A stretch of DNA of 64,000 nucleotides from Aminipila sp047974845 (GTDB lineage Bacteria > Bacillota > Clostridia > Peptostreptococcales > Anaerovoracaceae), in assembly GCA_047974845.1 (NCBI GenBank), contig JBKECQ010000064.1, positions 1 to 64,000 on the forward strand. Reading direction: 5' to 3'. Position 1 is the stretch's first letter. Every line of letters begins with the position of its first letter. Position numbers and translations under genes: made by a program. The notes below the pieces were generated by a model. That model had not been told where the DNA came from. It searched no databases and saw nothing but the letters and a program-made list of their open reading frames with translations. Positions 35,789-45,235 of this stretch are shown here, in pieces.

Positions 35789-36554
35789 GATTACAAAAAG
35801 AATAATTCCCTGCCTTGATGTAAAAAACGGCAAGGTAGTAAAAGGAACAAACTTTGAAGGTTTAAATGAAATTTGTTCTCCGGTTGATTTGGCAAAATAT
35901 TATTCTGATAGTGGCGCCGACGAGCTGGTATTTTATGATATAACGGCTTCTTCTGATGGCAGAAAAATATTTACAGACATACTAAAAAAAGTAGCAAAGA
36001 ATATATTTATACCACTAACCGTAGGAGGAGGTATAAATACCTTAAATGATTTTGAAATGGTTCTAAAATGTGGAGCTGATAAAGTTAGCATAAATTCAGG
36101 GGCTATAAAAAACCCTGACCTTATAAAAGAAGCTTCTTTAAAATATGGCAACCAATGCGTTGTCCTCTCTGTAGATGTTAAGCGTGTCAATGGAAATTAC
36201 ACTGTTTTTTCTAAAGGAGGACGGGAAAACACTAATATGGATGCTTTGGATTGGATAAAAAAAGGAATATCACTTGGTGCCGGGGAAATTGTGGTAAATA
36301 GTATTGATACCGATGGTGTAAAGAGCGGATTTGACTTGGCTCTTATGTCTGAGGTATGTAAAATTTCTTCAGTGCCGGTTATTGCTTCCGGTGGAGCCGG
36401 CTCTATAGAAGATTTTATTACGCTTTTTTCTACAGTTCCCAATGTTGATGCTGGTCTTGCGGCCTCTATCTTCCATTTCAAAGAAGTGGACATCAACCAA
36501 TTAAAGAAAAGCTTAAAAAATAGCGGAATTCCAGCTAGAATATTATCAGAGTAA
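35787..36554 (+). CDS. hisF: Imidazole glycerol phosphate synthase cyclase subunit
   Basis: HisF uses ammonia from HisH and PRFAR to make imidazole glycerol phosphate and AICAR. The 255-residue TIM barrel has the catalytic Asp in IIPCLDVKNGKVVKG and the second in NSIDTDGVKSGFD, with VGGGINTLNDF and ASGGAGSIEDF phosphate loops. The start at 35787 has AAAGGAG seven bases upstream; a longer in-frame reading into hisA is not supported. Confidence 0.97.
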   Translation: MITKRIIPCLDVKNGKVVKGTNFEGLNEICSPVDLAKYYSDSGADELVFYDITASSDGRKIFTDILKKVAKNIFIPLTVGGGINTLNDFEMVLKCGADKVSINSGAIKNPDLIKEASLKYGNQCVVLSVDVKRVNGNYTVFSKGGRENTNMDALDWIKKGISLGAGEIVVNSIDTDGVKSGFDLALMSEVCKISSVPVIASGGAGSIEDFITLFSTVPNVDAGLAASIFHFKEVDINQLKKSLKNSGIPARILSE

Positions 36555-36615
36555 CGAAATATCAGCAATAATATTATAGAGTAATGAAATATCAGCAACA
36601 ATATTATAGAGTAAA
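36540..36615 (+). repeat. 30-bp tandem repeat at the end of hisF
   Basis: The last codons of hisF (from 36540, ATATTATCAGAGTAA) are followed by two 30-bp units (36556-36585 and 36586-36615) that carry near copies of that end, each with a TAA-containing GAGTAA. One base differs between the two units apart from the last. Confidence 0.9.
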
Positions 36616-36626
36616 GGAGTAACTAT

Positions 36627-37274
36627 ATGTTGAATATAAATGAACTGAAGTTTAGTGAAAACGGTCTAATTCCAGCCATAGTCATGGATAACCATACGGG
36701 AGTTCTATTGACCGTAGCTTATATGAATAAAGAAAGCTTACAAATTTCTATGGAAAAAGGGCAAACTTGTTTTTGGAGCCGTTCTCGTCAAAAGCTTTGG
36801 CTAAAAGGAGAAACCTCCGGAAACTATCAAAATATCGTCAGTATAAAAACAGATTGTGACAGAGATGCTCTTGCCATTTATGTAACAAAAACCGGTCCGG
36901 CTTGCCATCTAGGTACGGATTCTTGTTTTAATGATTATCTTTACCAAAACAATATTGATTGCTCATTTAACCTAAATAAGCTAATGGAATTAATATCAAA
37001 TCGAAAGCTGGAGAAGAAAGACGGTTCTTATACAACTTACCTTTTTGAAAAAGGCTTGGATAAGATATTAAAAAAGGTAGGTGAAGAAGCCACTGAAGTA
37101 ATTATCGCAGCAAAATCCAATGATAAAAAAGAAAGTATTTATGAAATAGCTGATTTAGCATATCATATTATGGTTCTTATGGTTGAATCAAATATTTCAA
37201 TGGATGATATAAAAAGTGAGCTTGCCTCTCGCCACGTTATAGACTATAAGGTCAAACAGGAAAAAATGGTTTAA
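36627..37274 (+). CDS. hisIE: Bifunctional phosphoribosyl-AMP cyclohydrolase/phosphoribosyl-ATP pyrophosphatase
   Basis: A fusion of HisI and HisE, the third and second steps of the pathway. Residues 1-115 are the cyclohydrolase (AYMNKESLQISME, WSRSRQKLWLKGETSGN, zinc-binding CDRDALAIYV and GPACHLGTDSCF). Residues 120-215 are the pyrophosphatase (VGEEATEVIIAAKSNDK and EIADLAYHIMVLMVE). The start follows AAAGGAG. It is the last gene of the operon and leads to a bidirectional terminator. Confidence 0.97.
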   Translation: MLNINELKFSENGLIPAIVMDNHTGVLLTVAYMNKESLQISMEKGQTCFWSRSRQKLWLKGETSGNYQNIVSIKTDCDRDALAIYVTKTGPACHLGTDSCFNDYLYQNNIDCSFNLNKLMELISNRKLEKKDGSYTTYLFEKGLDKILKKVGEEATEVIIAAKSNDKKESIYEIADLAYHIMVLMVESNISMDDIKSELASRHVIDYKVKQEKMV

Positions 37275-37283
37275 TGCAAAAAT

Positions 37284-37355
37284 AAAGGCTGTTACTTACA
37301 TACAACATTGTACTCCCTCTATAATGTCGTATATTTAAGTACAGCCCTTTTTATT
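37284..37355. terminator. Terminator between hisIE and pfkA
   Basis: Outer arms AAAGGCTGT (37284-37292) and ACAGCC-CTTT (37341-37350), plus an inner imperfect stem (about 37300-37333), form a long hairpin flanked by A and T runs. It can serve the convergent hisIE and pfkA transcripts. Confidence 0.75.
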
Positions 37356-37392
37356 TAATGTTAATATGGTAATTTTTATTCATGTGATATTT

Positions 37393-38355
37393 TTATATTG
37401 ATAAAATATCTGCCAATTCCATTACCTGTTTGTCATAATCTCTTGTCATTTTTAAAGCATCTTCTAAATCATAATGAACAATTTCATTGCCATTAATACC
37501 TATAGCTCTGCTCTCACTGTCTTCCTTTAGTAGTTCTACTGCCTTGTATGCCATTCGGCTTGCCAACATTCTATCCCTTGCTGTAGGCGAACCGCCCCTT
37601 TGAATATATCCTAATACCACAATCTTGGTTTCCATGCCTGTACGGTCTTTTAATGTGTCTGCCAACTCTTGTGTAGACATATCTATGCCTTCCGCCTTAA
37701 TAATAATATTGTGCAACTTACCTCTGTTTCTTCCTTGAACCATTTTCCTGCATATTGCATTTATATCCACACTTACTTCCGGAATTAAAATGGTTTCAGC
37801 TCCACCTGTCAATCCTGCATATAATGCAATGTCCCCGCAGTGTCTTCCCATGACTTCAATAACAGTTGTTCTCTCATGGGATGATGATGTATCTCTAATG
37901 TTGCTTATTGCTGAAAGTACTGTATTTACCGATGTATCGAAGCCAATAGTATAATCTGTATAGCCTAGGTCATTGTCAATTGTGCCCGGTAATCCCATAA
38001 CCGTAATGCCCTGCTTGCTCAAATCCAAACCGCCTTTTAATGAACCGTCACCGCCAATGACAACAAGCCCTTCTATCCCAAAGCTTTCCAACATTTGTTT
38101 TGCTCTTTTTTGGCCTTCTACGGTCATAAATCTTTCACTTCTTGCTGTCCTTAGTATAGTTCCTCCCTTATGAAGAATATCTGAAACAGAAGAAATTTCT
38201 AGTTGTTTTATATCACCATCTATTAAACCTTCGTATCCTTTTTCAATTCCATATACATCCATACCAAGGTATATTGCACCTCTTACCGCTGCACGAATAG
38301 CTGCATTCATTCCTGGAGAATCCCCGCCACTTGTCAAAACACCAATTTTTTTCAT
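37393..38355 (-). CDS. pfkA: ATP-dependent 6-phosphofructokinase
   Basis: PfkA phosphorylates fructose 6-phosphate, the committed step of glycolysis. The 320-residue protein has GVLTSGGDSPGMNAAIR, GGDGSLKG with Gly-Asp-Gly of the ATP-dependent class (not the PPi class), PGTIDNDL with the catalytic Asp, and MGRHCGDIAL. The ATG at 38355 follows GGAGG. The gene follows dnaE by 66 bases, an arrangement common in Clostridia and Bacilli, and is probably cotranscribed with it. Confidence 0.97.
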   Translation of the reverse strand: MKKIGVLTSGGDSPGMNAAIRAAVRGAIYLGMDVYGIEKGYEGLIDGDIKQLEISSVSDILHKGGTILRTARSERFMTVEGQKRAKQMLESFGIEGLVVIGGDGSLKGGLDLSKQGITVMGLPGTIDNDLGYTDYTIGFDTSVNTVLSAISNIRDTSSSHERTTVIEVMGRHCGDIALYAGLTGGAETILIPEVSVDINAICRKMVQGRNRGKLHNIIIKAEGIDMSTQELADTLKDRTGMETKIVVLGYIQRGGSPTARDRMLASRMAYKAVELLKEDSESRAIGINGNEIVHYDLEDALKMTRDYDKQVMELADILSI

Positions 38356-38421
38356 AACAATTACCTCCAACTTCTATAGTATCGCCATTTTTATGATATT
38401 TTACAGCCTTACATAAAACTT

Positions 38422-41400
38422 TTATACTTTAATATTTTCCTTGCCTACCAGAGCCTCTATTGCCTTTACAAAGCCCTGATTAGGCTCTACCCATAAGTCT
38501 TTATTAGTCTTAAATTTTTTCCCAGATTCCTCTGAATAAATCATTACAGGTGAATTTCCTTTATTAGATAATATTAGTTCCCTAATGATGCTCATGACCT
38601 TCAATTCTTCTACACTTTTAGGAATCTTAATCTTAACTAAACTTTCAGGTTTTACTTCTTGAAAGGCTTCAATACTTAAAATTTTATCAGCTAAAAGCTT
38701 TGGAGCTTCATCTTCCTTAAAATTTACAGTTCCTGTAATAACCAATATACTATCTTCTTTTATCAATTGTAAATATTTCTCAAATATATTAGGAAATACT
38801 ACTACTTCTATCTGTCCATATAAATCTTCGATGTCTAAGAAAGCCATCTGTCTATTGTTCTTTGTAACAAGTATTTTCTTTCCGCTTACAATCCCGGCTA
38901 TTGTCGCCTTCATTCCATCTGTAATCTCTTCATTTGTTTCAGCATGAGCTAAATCCTCAGCTGTAATTGAAACCAATCGCTCTATGCTCTTTTCATAATT
39001 CTTTAGAGGATGTCCTGTCAGATAAACTCCTAACATTTCTTTCTCCATAGCAATTAAAATATCATTTGAAAAGTTTGATACATCAGGAAGTTTTCCACCT
39101 ACAGATTCTATCTCCATTTCATCGCTGTTAATTTGAAATAGCGACATTTGTCCTTCAATATTTTTCTTTGAATAGTTTTGTGCAGATTCAATCAAGCTTT
39201 CATACACGGCCAAATATTGTGCTCTATTTTCACAAAGGCAATCAAAGGCTCCTGCTTTTATAAGACTTTCCACCGCCTTTTTATTTATTTCGTGTATGTT
39301 TATATTATCCACAAACTGGAATATATCCTTTGGTGCACCCTTCTCTTGTCTTGACCTTATAATTTCATCTATTACACCGGATCCAACATTTTTAACACCT
39401 AAGAGTCCAAAATGAATCTTAGAATCCACAACTGTAAAATTCTTACTGCTGTCAATAATGCTCGGAGGCAGTACTTCAATATTCATTTCATTGCAGTTTC
39501 TTATATATTTAGCAATCTGAACACCGTCTCCAATAACACTGGTCATAAGAGCAGCCATAAATTCTACAGGATAATACGCTTTTAGGTATGCTGTTTCATA
39601 GGCAACAACTGCATATGCCGCCGCATGTGATTTATTAAAGGCATATTCCGCAAAGCTTACCATTTGATTAAATATTTCCTCGGCAATTTTCTCAGGTATT
39701 CCATTTCTAACACATCCAACTATTTCAACATTTCCCTGCTCATCATCCTTACCATGAATAAAATACTGTTTTTCTTCCAGCATGACATTCATTTTCTTTT
39801 TACCCATAGCTCTTCTAACCAAGTCACTTCTTCCGTAAGTATACCCTGCAAGGTCTCTTACAATCTGCATAACCTGTTCCTGATAAACTAAGCATCCATA
39901 TGTAACAGATAGAATCGGTTCTAAGCTTTCATGCAGATATATGATACTGTCTGTATTTTTCTTATTTTCTATATATGTTGGTATTGAGTTCATAGGTCCT
40001 GGTCTATACAATGAGATACCCGCTACTATGTCTTCAAAACAGTCAGGCTTAAGATTCTTCATAAATTGAGTCATTCCGCCACTTTCAAGTTGGAACACCC
40101 CTTGTGTGTTGCCATTTCCAATCATTTCGTATGGTTTAGGATCGTCATATGTCATTTTAGAAAAATCTATTTCAACATTATGATTTGCATGAATCATTTC
40201 TAAAGCATCACGAATCACAGTTAATGTTCTTAGTCCAAGAAAGTCCATCTTTAACAGACCCAATTCTTCAATTGTTGTCATGGTAAATTGTGTTGATATT
40301 CCCTTTTCTGCAAGATATAGGGGAACATACTCATCAATGCTTTTCTTAGAGATAACAACCCCTGCCGCATGGGTAGAAGCGTGCCTAGGCATACCTTCAA
40401 GCGCTCTTGCCATATCAATAACTTGAGCCACTCGCTTGTCCTTCTCGTACATTGCCTTTAATTCAGGATTCATATCAAGAGCCTTACCTATAGTCATCTT
40501 TAAATCAAAGGGTACTGCCTTAGCTATTGCATCTACTTCTGCATAGCTCATATTTAGGGCTCTTCCAACATCTCTAATGGCCGCTTTGGCCTTCATTGTT
40601 CCAAAAGTAATTATTTGGGCAACCTTGTCTTCTCCGTATTTCTCTATAACATAGTTTATAACCTCTTGTCTTCTTTCGTAGCAGAAGTCAATATCTATAT
40701 CCGGCATACTAATTCTCTCGGGATTTAAAAATCTTTCAAAAATCAATGAATACCTGATAGGGTCAATGTCGGTAATTTTAAGTGCATAAGCAATAATACT
40801 ACCTGCCGCAGAGCCTCTCCCCGGTCCTACCATAATCTTGTTCTGCTTTGCGTAATTTATAAAATCCCAAACGATTAAGAAATATTCCACATAGCCCATT
40901 TTCTCTATTATTGAGATTTCATACTCAAACCTTTCCCAAATCTCAGCAGTTCCTTCTCCATACCTGTCTCTTAGTCCTTGTTCACATAGTTCTCTCAGGT
41001 ACTCCCTGTTGGTTTTGTTATCCGGTGCTATAAACTCCGGCAGGTGAAGCTCTCCAAACGTAAAATCAACGTTACAGCTCTCTGCTATTTTATGGGTATT
41101 TTCAATTGCTCCGGGAATATTTGAAAACAGTAGCTTCATTTCCTGTTCTGATTTTAAATAAAACTGGTCATTGGGAAAGCTCATTCTATTTTCATCGTCC
41201 ACGTTTGTTGCAGTTTGAATGCATAGCAATATATCGTGTGCTTCAGCGTCTTCCTGTTTAACATAGTGAACATCATTGGTTGCAACAAAAGGTATACCGG
41301 TTTCTTCATGCAATCTTTTCATGTCATCCAATATTGCATATTCCTCTTCAAGTCCTTGGTCTTGTAGCTCTAAAAAGAAGTTGCCTTCTCCGAAGATATC

Positions 41401-41886
41401 CAGTAGTTCTATTGCCTCTGCTTTTGCTCCCTCATAATCCTTGTTAAGTAGTTTTCGTTGTACATCTCCCGCCAAGCAAGCTGATAACGCTATAATGCCT
41501 TCATTATGCTGTCTAAGCACATTTTTATCAATCCTAGGCTTATAATAGTATCCTTTGGTAAACCCCTCCGAAACAATCTTTATTAGGTTATTGTAGCCTT
41601 GGTTGTTTTTAGCTAACAAGACTAAATGACCTTGCCTTTTATCTCTCTCAACATCTTTATCAAGCATGGATCTAGCTGCAGTGTATACTTCACATCCAAT
41701 AATAGGTTTGATGCCTTGTTTTTTTGCTTCTCTATAAAAATCGATGACACCAAACATTACACCATGATCTGTGATAGCGATTGAATCCATACCTAATTCT
41801 TTAGCTCTAGCCACTAAATCTTTTATTCTTGCAGCTCCATCAAGCAAACTATATTCAGTATGTACGTGTAGGTGTGTAAATGCCAT
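38422..41886 (-). CDS. dnaE: DNA polymerase III alpha subunit DnaE
   Basis: DnaE is the C-family replicative or primer-extending polymerase. The 1154-residue protein begins with the PHP domain (FTHLHVHTEYSLLDGA and ITDHGVMFG), continues with the polymerase domain whose catalytic aspartates are in PDIDIDFCYERR near 395, the GPGRGSAAGS and FVLARAMGKK-like LVRRAMGKKKMNVM segments, a helix-hairpin-helix region, and a C-terminal OB fold (ATIAGIVSGKKILVTKNN). Length is typical of DnaE1/DnaE3 of Clostridia. AAGGAGA lies before the ATG. A second polymerase (PolC) would be expected elsewhere. Confidence 0.97.
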   Translation of the reverse strand: MAFTHLHVHTEYSLLDGAARIKDLVARAKELGMDSIAITDHGVMFGVIDFYREAKKQGIKPIIGCEVYTAARSMLDKDVERDKRQGHLVLLAKNNQGYNNLIKIVSEGFTKGYYYKPRIDKNVLRQHNEGIIALSACLAGDVQRKLLNKDYEGAKAEAIELLDIFGEGNFFLELQDQGLEEEYAILDDMKRLHEETGIPFVATNDVHYVKQEDAEAHDILLCIQTATNVDDENRMSFPNDQFYLKSEQEMKLLFSNIPGAIENTHKIAESCNVDFTFGELHLPEFIAPDNKTNREYLRELCEQGLRDRYGEGTAEIWERFEYEISIIEKMGYVEYFLIVWDFINYAKQNKIMVGPGRGSAAGSIIAYALKITDIDPIRYSLIFERFLNPERISMPDIDIDFCYERRQEVINYVIEKYGEDKVAQIITFGTMKAKAAIRDVGRALNMSYAEVDAIAKAVPFDLKMTIGKALDMNPELKAMYEKDKRVAQVIDMARALEGMPRHASTHAAGVVISKKSIDEYVPLYLAEKGISTQFTMTTIEELGLLKMDFLGLRTLTVIRDALEMIHANHNVEIDFSKMTYDDPKPYEMIGNGNTQGVFQLESGGMTQFMKNLKPDCFEDIVAGISLYRPGPMNSIPTYIENKKNTDSIIYLHESLEPILSVTYGCLVYQEQVMQIVRDLAGYTYGRSDLVRRAMGKKKMNVMLEEKQYFIHGKDDEQGNVEIVGCVRNGIPEKIAEEIFNQMVSFAEYAFNKSHAAAYAVVAYETAYLKAYYPVEFMAALMTSVIGDGVQIAKYIRNCNEMNIEVLPPSIIDSSKNFTVVDSKIHFGLLGVKNVGSGVIDEIIRSRQEKGAPKDIFQFVDNINIHEINKKAVESLIKAGAFDCLCENRAQYLAVYESLIESAQNYSKKNIEGQMSLFQINSDEMEIESVGGKLPDVSNFSNDILIAMEKEMLGVYLTGHPLKNYEKSIERLVSITAEDLAHAETNEEITDGMKATIAGIVSGKKILVTKNNRQMAFLDIEDLYGQIEVVVFPNIFEKYLQLIKEDSILVITGTVNFKEDEAPKLLADKILSIEAFQEVKPESLVKIKIPKSVEELKVMSIIRELILSNKGNSPVMIYSEESGKKFKTNKDLWVEPNQGFVKAIEALVGKENIKV

Positions 41887-41957
41887 TCGCGTTCTCCTTT
41901 TAAAAAATTCTTATTTTATATTTTATCATATTTTCATGCATTATAAAAAGAGATAAT

Positions 41958-42006
41958 AAAAAAAGTACAAATAACAGAATCTAATGTGCTGTTACTGTAC
42001 TTTTTT
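41958..42006 (-). terminator. Terminator of the unknown exported protein gene
   Basis: A composite stem (AAAAAAGTACA with TGTACTTTTTT, and inner TAACAG with CTGTTA) with seven T following on the minus strand. It lies between the unknown gene and dnaE. Confidence 0.85.
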
Positions 42007-42047
42007 AAATGGGTAAGAAATAATGTGATTTTCAAATTATGTATTTA

Positions 42048-42716
42048 TTAATTGCGAACTTCTGGAGTAATTACATTTACACATCGTGTTATTTTTAATG
42101 AATTATCTACAGAAAATCTATCATTTAAAAATTTATTAGGTATTTCAATATTATACATCATAGCTATTTCTACCTTTTGAACGCTATCAGAGTCCTCATT
42201 TAAATATAAGGAAGTCTCCTTATCCAATTGTTCATATAGCACTGTATTTCTCATCTGTTCAAAATCCCTTTTTGATTCATCCGATAGTACAAGGCTAACT
42301 ATTCCCATTGATTTTTCTTCGTCAATCCAACTATATCCCTCAAATTTTAAGGAAGGAAATAAACTGTTAAGATTATTTTTCTCAGCAATGCAGGCTACAT
42401 CGTATTCTAGCTTTGTACCCAACAGCTCCTTTTCTCCATTAAAACCCTTTATTACTCCAACATCATTGTCATTTTCATTATGTAGGTCATAGGTGATTCT
42501 TAAAATGCAGTCATCTGTTACTATGTCCTCCAATGCAATTCTTTGGTCTTGTATCATATATATTTCACTTGCTTCAGTCAACAGCTTGTCCGACGTTGCT
42601 TTAACATATTGTTGTCCACATTCTTCATTTCCTGCTCCAGTAAGCATAATGCAGATAATACCTACAAGTCCCAAGCAAAGAAACTTGTATCCCCTCTCTG
42701 TTTTATTCCTTTCCAT
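42048..42716 (-). CDS. Exported protein of unknown function
   Basis: A 222-residue protein not recognised as any family. A charged N-terminus (MERNKTERGYK) is followed by one hydrophobic segment of about 18 residues (12-29) and then by a mixed acidic domain, so it is exported or anchored at the membrane. The segment ends in TGAGNEECG, which is not a good lipobox. The rest has alternating hydrophobic and acidic stretches that suggest a beta-rich fold and a repeated KVEIAMMYNIEIP-type strand near the end. GGGGGA lies before the ATG. It stands alone between dnaE and a repeat-filled spacer. Neither neighbour suggests a role. Confidence 0.75.
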   Translation of the reverse strand: MERNKTERGYKFLCLGLVGIICIMLTGAGNEECGQQYVKATSDKLLTEASEIYMIQDQRIALEDIVTDDCILRITYDLHNENDNDVGVIKGFNGEKELLGTKLEYDVACIAEKNNLNSLFPSLKFEGYSWIDEEKSMGIVSLVLSDESKRDFEQMRNTVLYEQLDKETSLYLNEDSDSVQKVEIAMMYNIEIPNKFLNDRFSVDNSLKITRCVNVITPEVRN

Positions 42717-42887
42717 AGCTATCCCCCTAATTACCTTTACATTAATGTCTACATTTTAATTATGGGCTAGTCCTATATACACATTCAACCATTTATGTTC
42801 CAAATTTTCTATCATATTGCGACATTTTATATTTTAAAAGTTAATAATTCTCTGTTACCCTACATTCTCTAACACTCTATTAATTAC

Positions 42888-42956
42888 CAAGCATTTTATT
42901 AATTATCTTATATTTTATTAATACCTTACATTTTATTAATACCTTACATTTTATAT
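42888..42956. repeat. 18-bp tandem repeat in the spacer after the YfcC gene
   Basis: Three to four units of CTTACATTTTATTAATAC follow each other, the first decayed (from 42888) and the last cut short. The 305-base spacer 42717-43021 otherwise contains AT-rich sequence and the terminator at 42971. Confidence 0.85.
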
Positions 42957-42970
42957 AAAACCCAAAACAT

Positions 42971-43000
42971 TAAAAAAGCTGCCCCTTTTCAGGAGCAGCT
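42971..43000 (-). terminator. Terminator of the YfcC-type gene
   Basis: A 9-bp stem with one G-U pair (AGCTGCCCC with GGAGCAGCT) is followed by TTTTTT on the minus strand. Confidence 0.88.
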
Positions 43001-43021
43001 CTTGTCTATTCATTATATTTT

Positions 43022-44563
43022 TTATATAATTGCAACCTGTATACATAAGAATGCAATTGAGAACGCAACTAGTATACCCATTAGAGGCATAACAAATTTT
43101 AGATATTTATCATAATTTACCTGTACCATTTCCAGTACAACTAATACTAGGCCTGTAGGTGTAACAAATCCCATTGTTCCTTGACCAAACATATAAGCTG
43201 AAATAACAACTTCTCTAGGAACTCCAACAGCATCTGCAAGAGGCGCCATAATTGGAATTGAAAGTACAGCCAATCCTGATGATGAATTGATAAAGAAACC
43301 TAGGATTATGTAAATGAAGTACATTACTATAGCAAAGGCATAAGGGCTCATACCTTCTACCCATCCTGACATTGTGTTAAGTAAAGCATCAGATACTAGA
43401 CCATTATCTAAAACACCGTTGATAGATCTGGCAACACCGCAAATAAGTGCTACACCAATCATATCTCCTGCACCAGCTAAGAATTCATTAACCATTTCTC
43501 TTTCAGTAAAGCCTAAGATGATACCCATGATAATAGCTGAAACTAGGAATAGTCCAGTCATTTCGCCAAACCACCAGCCAAGCTTTACTACGCCATATAC
43601 CATTACTACAAAAGTAAGGAAGAACTGAACAAGGATTATTTTAAACCTTGTAGTAAGTTCCGGTACTTCAGCTTCGCTACAGTATTTATTTTCAATATAT
43701 TCTTTACTTTCTAATATTAATGACTTCTGTGGGTCTTTTCTAACCATGCTTCCGTATCTCATAACATATACGATGCAGATTAAAGTACCTACTACTAAAG
43801 CTGCTGTTCTAAAGGCCATACCTTCCATGAAGCTGATGCCTGCAGCATTTGAAGCTATTACTGCAGAGAATGGATTTACTGTTGAGCACATAGTACCGAT
43901 ACAAGAACCAAAGTATACAGCAGCAATGCCTACTAATGCATCGTATCCTGCAATAACAAAGATTGGAATAACTACAGCATAAAGTGCAACTGTTTCTTCA
44001 GCCATACCAAAAGTAGTACCGCCCAATGAAATAAGTATAGTAATCAGAACAATAAGTATATATTCTTTTCCTTTTGTTACTCTGGATAATGCTCCCATAC
44101 CTGCAGAGAATGCTCCAGATTTGTTCAAATATGCCAACATTCCGCCCAGTACAAAGATAAACAAACTGATGTCAATTGTATCATAAACACCGTTTACCAA
44201 TGCCAGAACACCATCTGTAAATCCTTGAGGGTTCGATTCAATCGCCTCATAGCTTCCCGGAATACCTATTGGCTTATAGATACTTCCGTCAAGGAATAAG
44301 TTCAATTGTGCCTTGATGCTTAGCTCATCAAGAGTCGCTTGATTTGCTTCCATTGATGTAACACTTCCATCTGGTGCAGTGATGTCAAACATTCCGGATG
44401 ACTCATTGTAAAGAAGTTTTGAATAAGAACCAGTCGGCATAAAGTGTGTTCCAATTGCGGCAATAATTAAAATAATAAATAATACCGTAAATGCCGAAGG
44501 GAATTGGCGTTTTTTCTTCTGCTTCGCCGGAGATCCCTGCTCCATTAGATTTTTCTCTTCCAT
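43022..44563 (-). CDS. YfcC family (DcuC/AbgT-like) transporter
   Basis: A 513-residue carrier with about 12 membrane segments. The N-terminus is a basic cytoplasmic tail (KQKKKRQFPSAFTV) and a long extracytoplasmic loop (about 50-125) as in YfcC. ALVNGVYDTIDISLFIFVLGG, GGTTFGMAEETVALYA and FFINSSSGLAVLSIPIMAPLAD are the motifs typical of the C4-dicarboxylate/arginine-ornithine-like carrier family. The substrate of YfcC proteins varies (peptides, amino acids or basic amino acids have been suggested), so I give none. It stands alone behind its own promoter. The next gene upstream, eutP, runs the same way. Confidence 0.88.
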   Translation of the reverse strand: MEEKNLMEQGSPAKQKKKRQFPSAFTVLFIILIIAAIGTHFMPTGSYSKLLYNESSGMFDITAPDGSVTSMEANQATLDELSIKAQLNLFLDGSIYKPIGIPGSYEAIESNPQGFTDGVLALVNGVYDTIDISLFIFVLGGMLAYLNKSGAFSAGMGALSRVTKGKEYILIVLITILISLGGTTFGMAEETVALYAVVIPIFVIAGYDALVGIAAVYFGSCIGTMCSTVNPFSAVIASNAAGISFMEGMAFRTAALVVGTLICIVYVMRYGSMVRKDPQKSLILESKEYIENKYCSEAEVPELTTRFKIILVQFFLTFVVMVYGVVKLGWWFGEMTGLFLVSAIIMGIILGFTEREMVNEFLAGAGDMIGVALICGVARSINGVLDNGLVSDALLNTMSGWVEGMSPYAFAIVMYFIYIILGFFINSSSGLAVLSIPIMAPLADAVGVPREVVISAYMFGQGTMGFVTPTGLVLVVLEMVQVNYDKYLKFVMPLMGILVAFSIAFLCIQVAII

Positions 44564-44615
44564 TTTCTCTCTCCTTAAAGTTATAAATTTCTCAAAATTT
44601 ACTAGTGCATTAAGT

Positions 44616-44643
44616 ATTTTATCATTTTTGCACCATTCTTCAA
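44616..44643 (-). promoter_or_regulatory. Promoter of the YfcC-type gene
   Basis: TTGAAG (44638-44643) and TAAAAT (44616-44621) are 16 bases apart on the minus strand, about 50 bases before the start codon. Confidence 0.5.
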
Positions 44644-44751
44644 TGGTTTTTATGAAAATAACTCAAATTCAGAAAAATTTGTTTTTTAGCACAATTGCGA
44701 CGATAATTTATAGTTTTTTATACTACAAAATATAGGCAATCTCCTACTATA

Positions 44752-45231
44752 TTACCTTAAAGAGTCATCTTTTAATTTCGCCACTTCCCAAGGCATAATA
44801 TCTCCATCTTCTTTTAAATGCTCCAAGATGTCAGAAATACCCTCACCCGTGTACGCACTGATACAAAATATTTTTTCACAGCCTGCCAATCTGAGCCACT
44901 CTTTAGCCTGCTCAACATCTGCATCTTTATGGTCAATTTTCGTTACTATTCCAATTACTTCTCTGGTCGCTATAGCGCATACACATGGTGGATAAAGAGA
45001 ATATGGTTCAATTGCACTGATCAATAAACCAATTACATCTGCCTCATATGAAAATATGGCTAAAGCTCCCCCTAGATTTTTTGTTTCCGCATATTCTCCG
45101 GGAGTATCTATTATCACATCGTAAAAGTTTACATACTGTGTTTTATGATATGTAATTGTTTCTCCCTTAAGAGCCTGAGTCAAAGTGGTTTTACCCGCTT
45201 CACTACGTCCAAGAAGCATAATTTTTCTCAT
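44752..45231 (-). CDS. eutP: EutP/PduV family GTPase-like protein
   Basis: A 159-residue small GTPase-like protein. Residues 8-16 are the P-loop GRSEAGKTT, followed by the switch region and DTPGEYAE. The base-recognition motif is TKIDHKDADVEQ (TKID), and the last 40 residues resemble the EutP/PduV C-terminus with KIFCISAYTGEGI. EutP may be an acetate kinase-like enzyme or help to target microcompartments; the family has been reported with both. It follows eutS by four bases, so they form a pair. No other eut or pdu gene is in the window. Confidence 0.92.
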   Translation of the reverse strand: MRKIMLLGRSEAGKTTLTQALKGETITYHKTQYVNFYDVIIDTPGEYAETKNLGGALAIFSYEADVIGLLISAIEPYSLYPPCVCAIATREVIGIVTKIDHKDADVEQAKEWLRLAGCEKIFCISAYTGEGISDILEHLKEDGDIMPWEVAKLKDDSLR

Positions 45232-45235
45232 ATTT

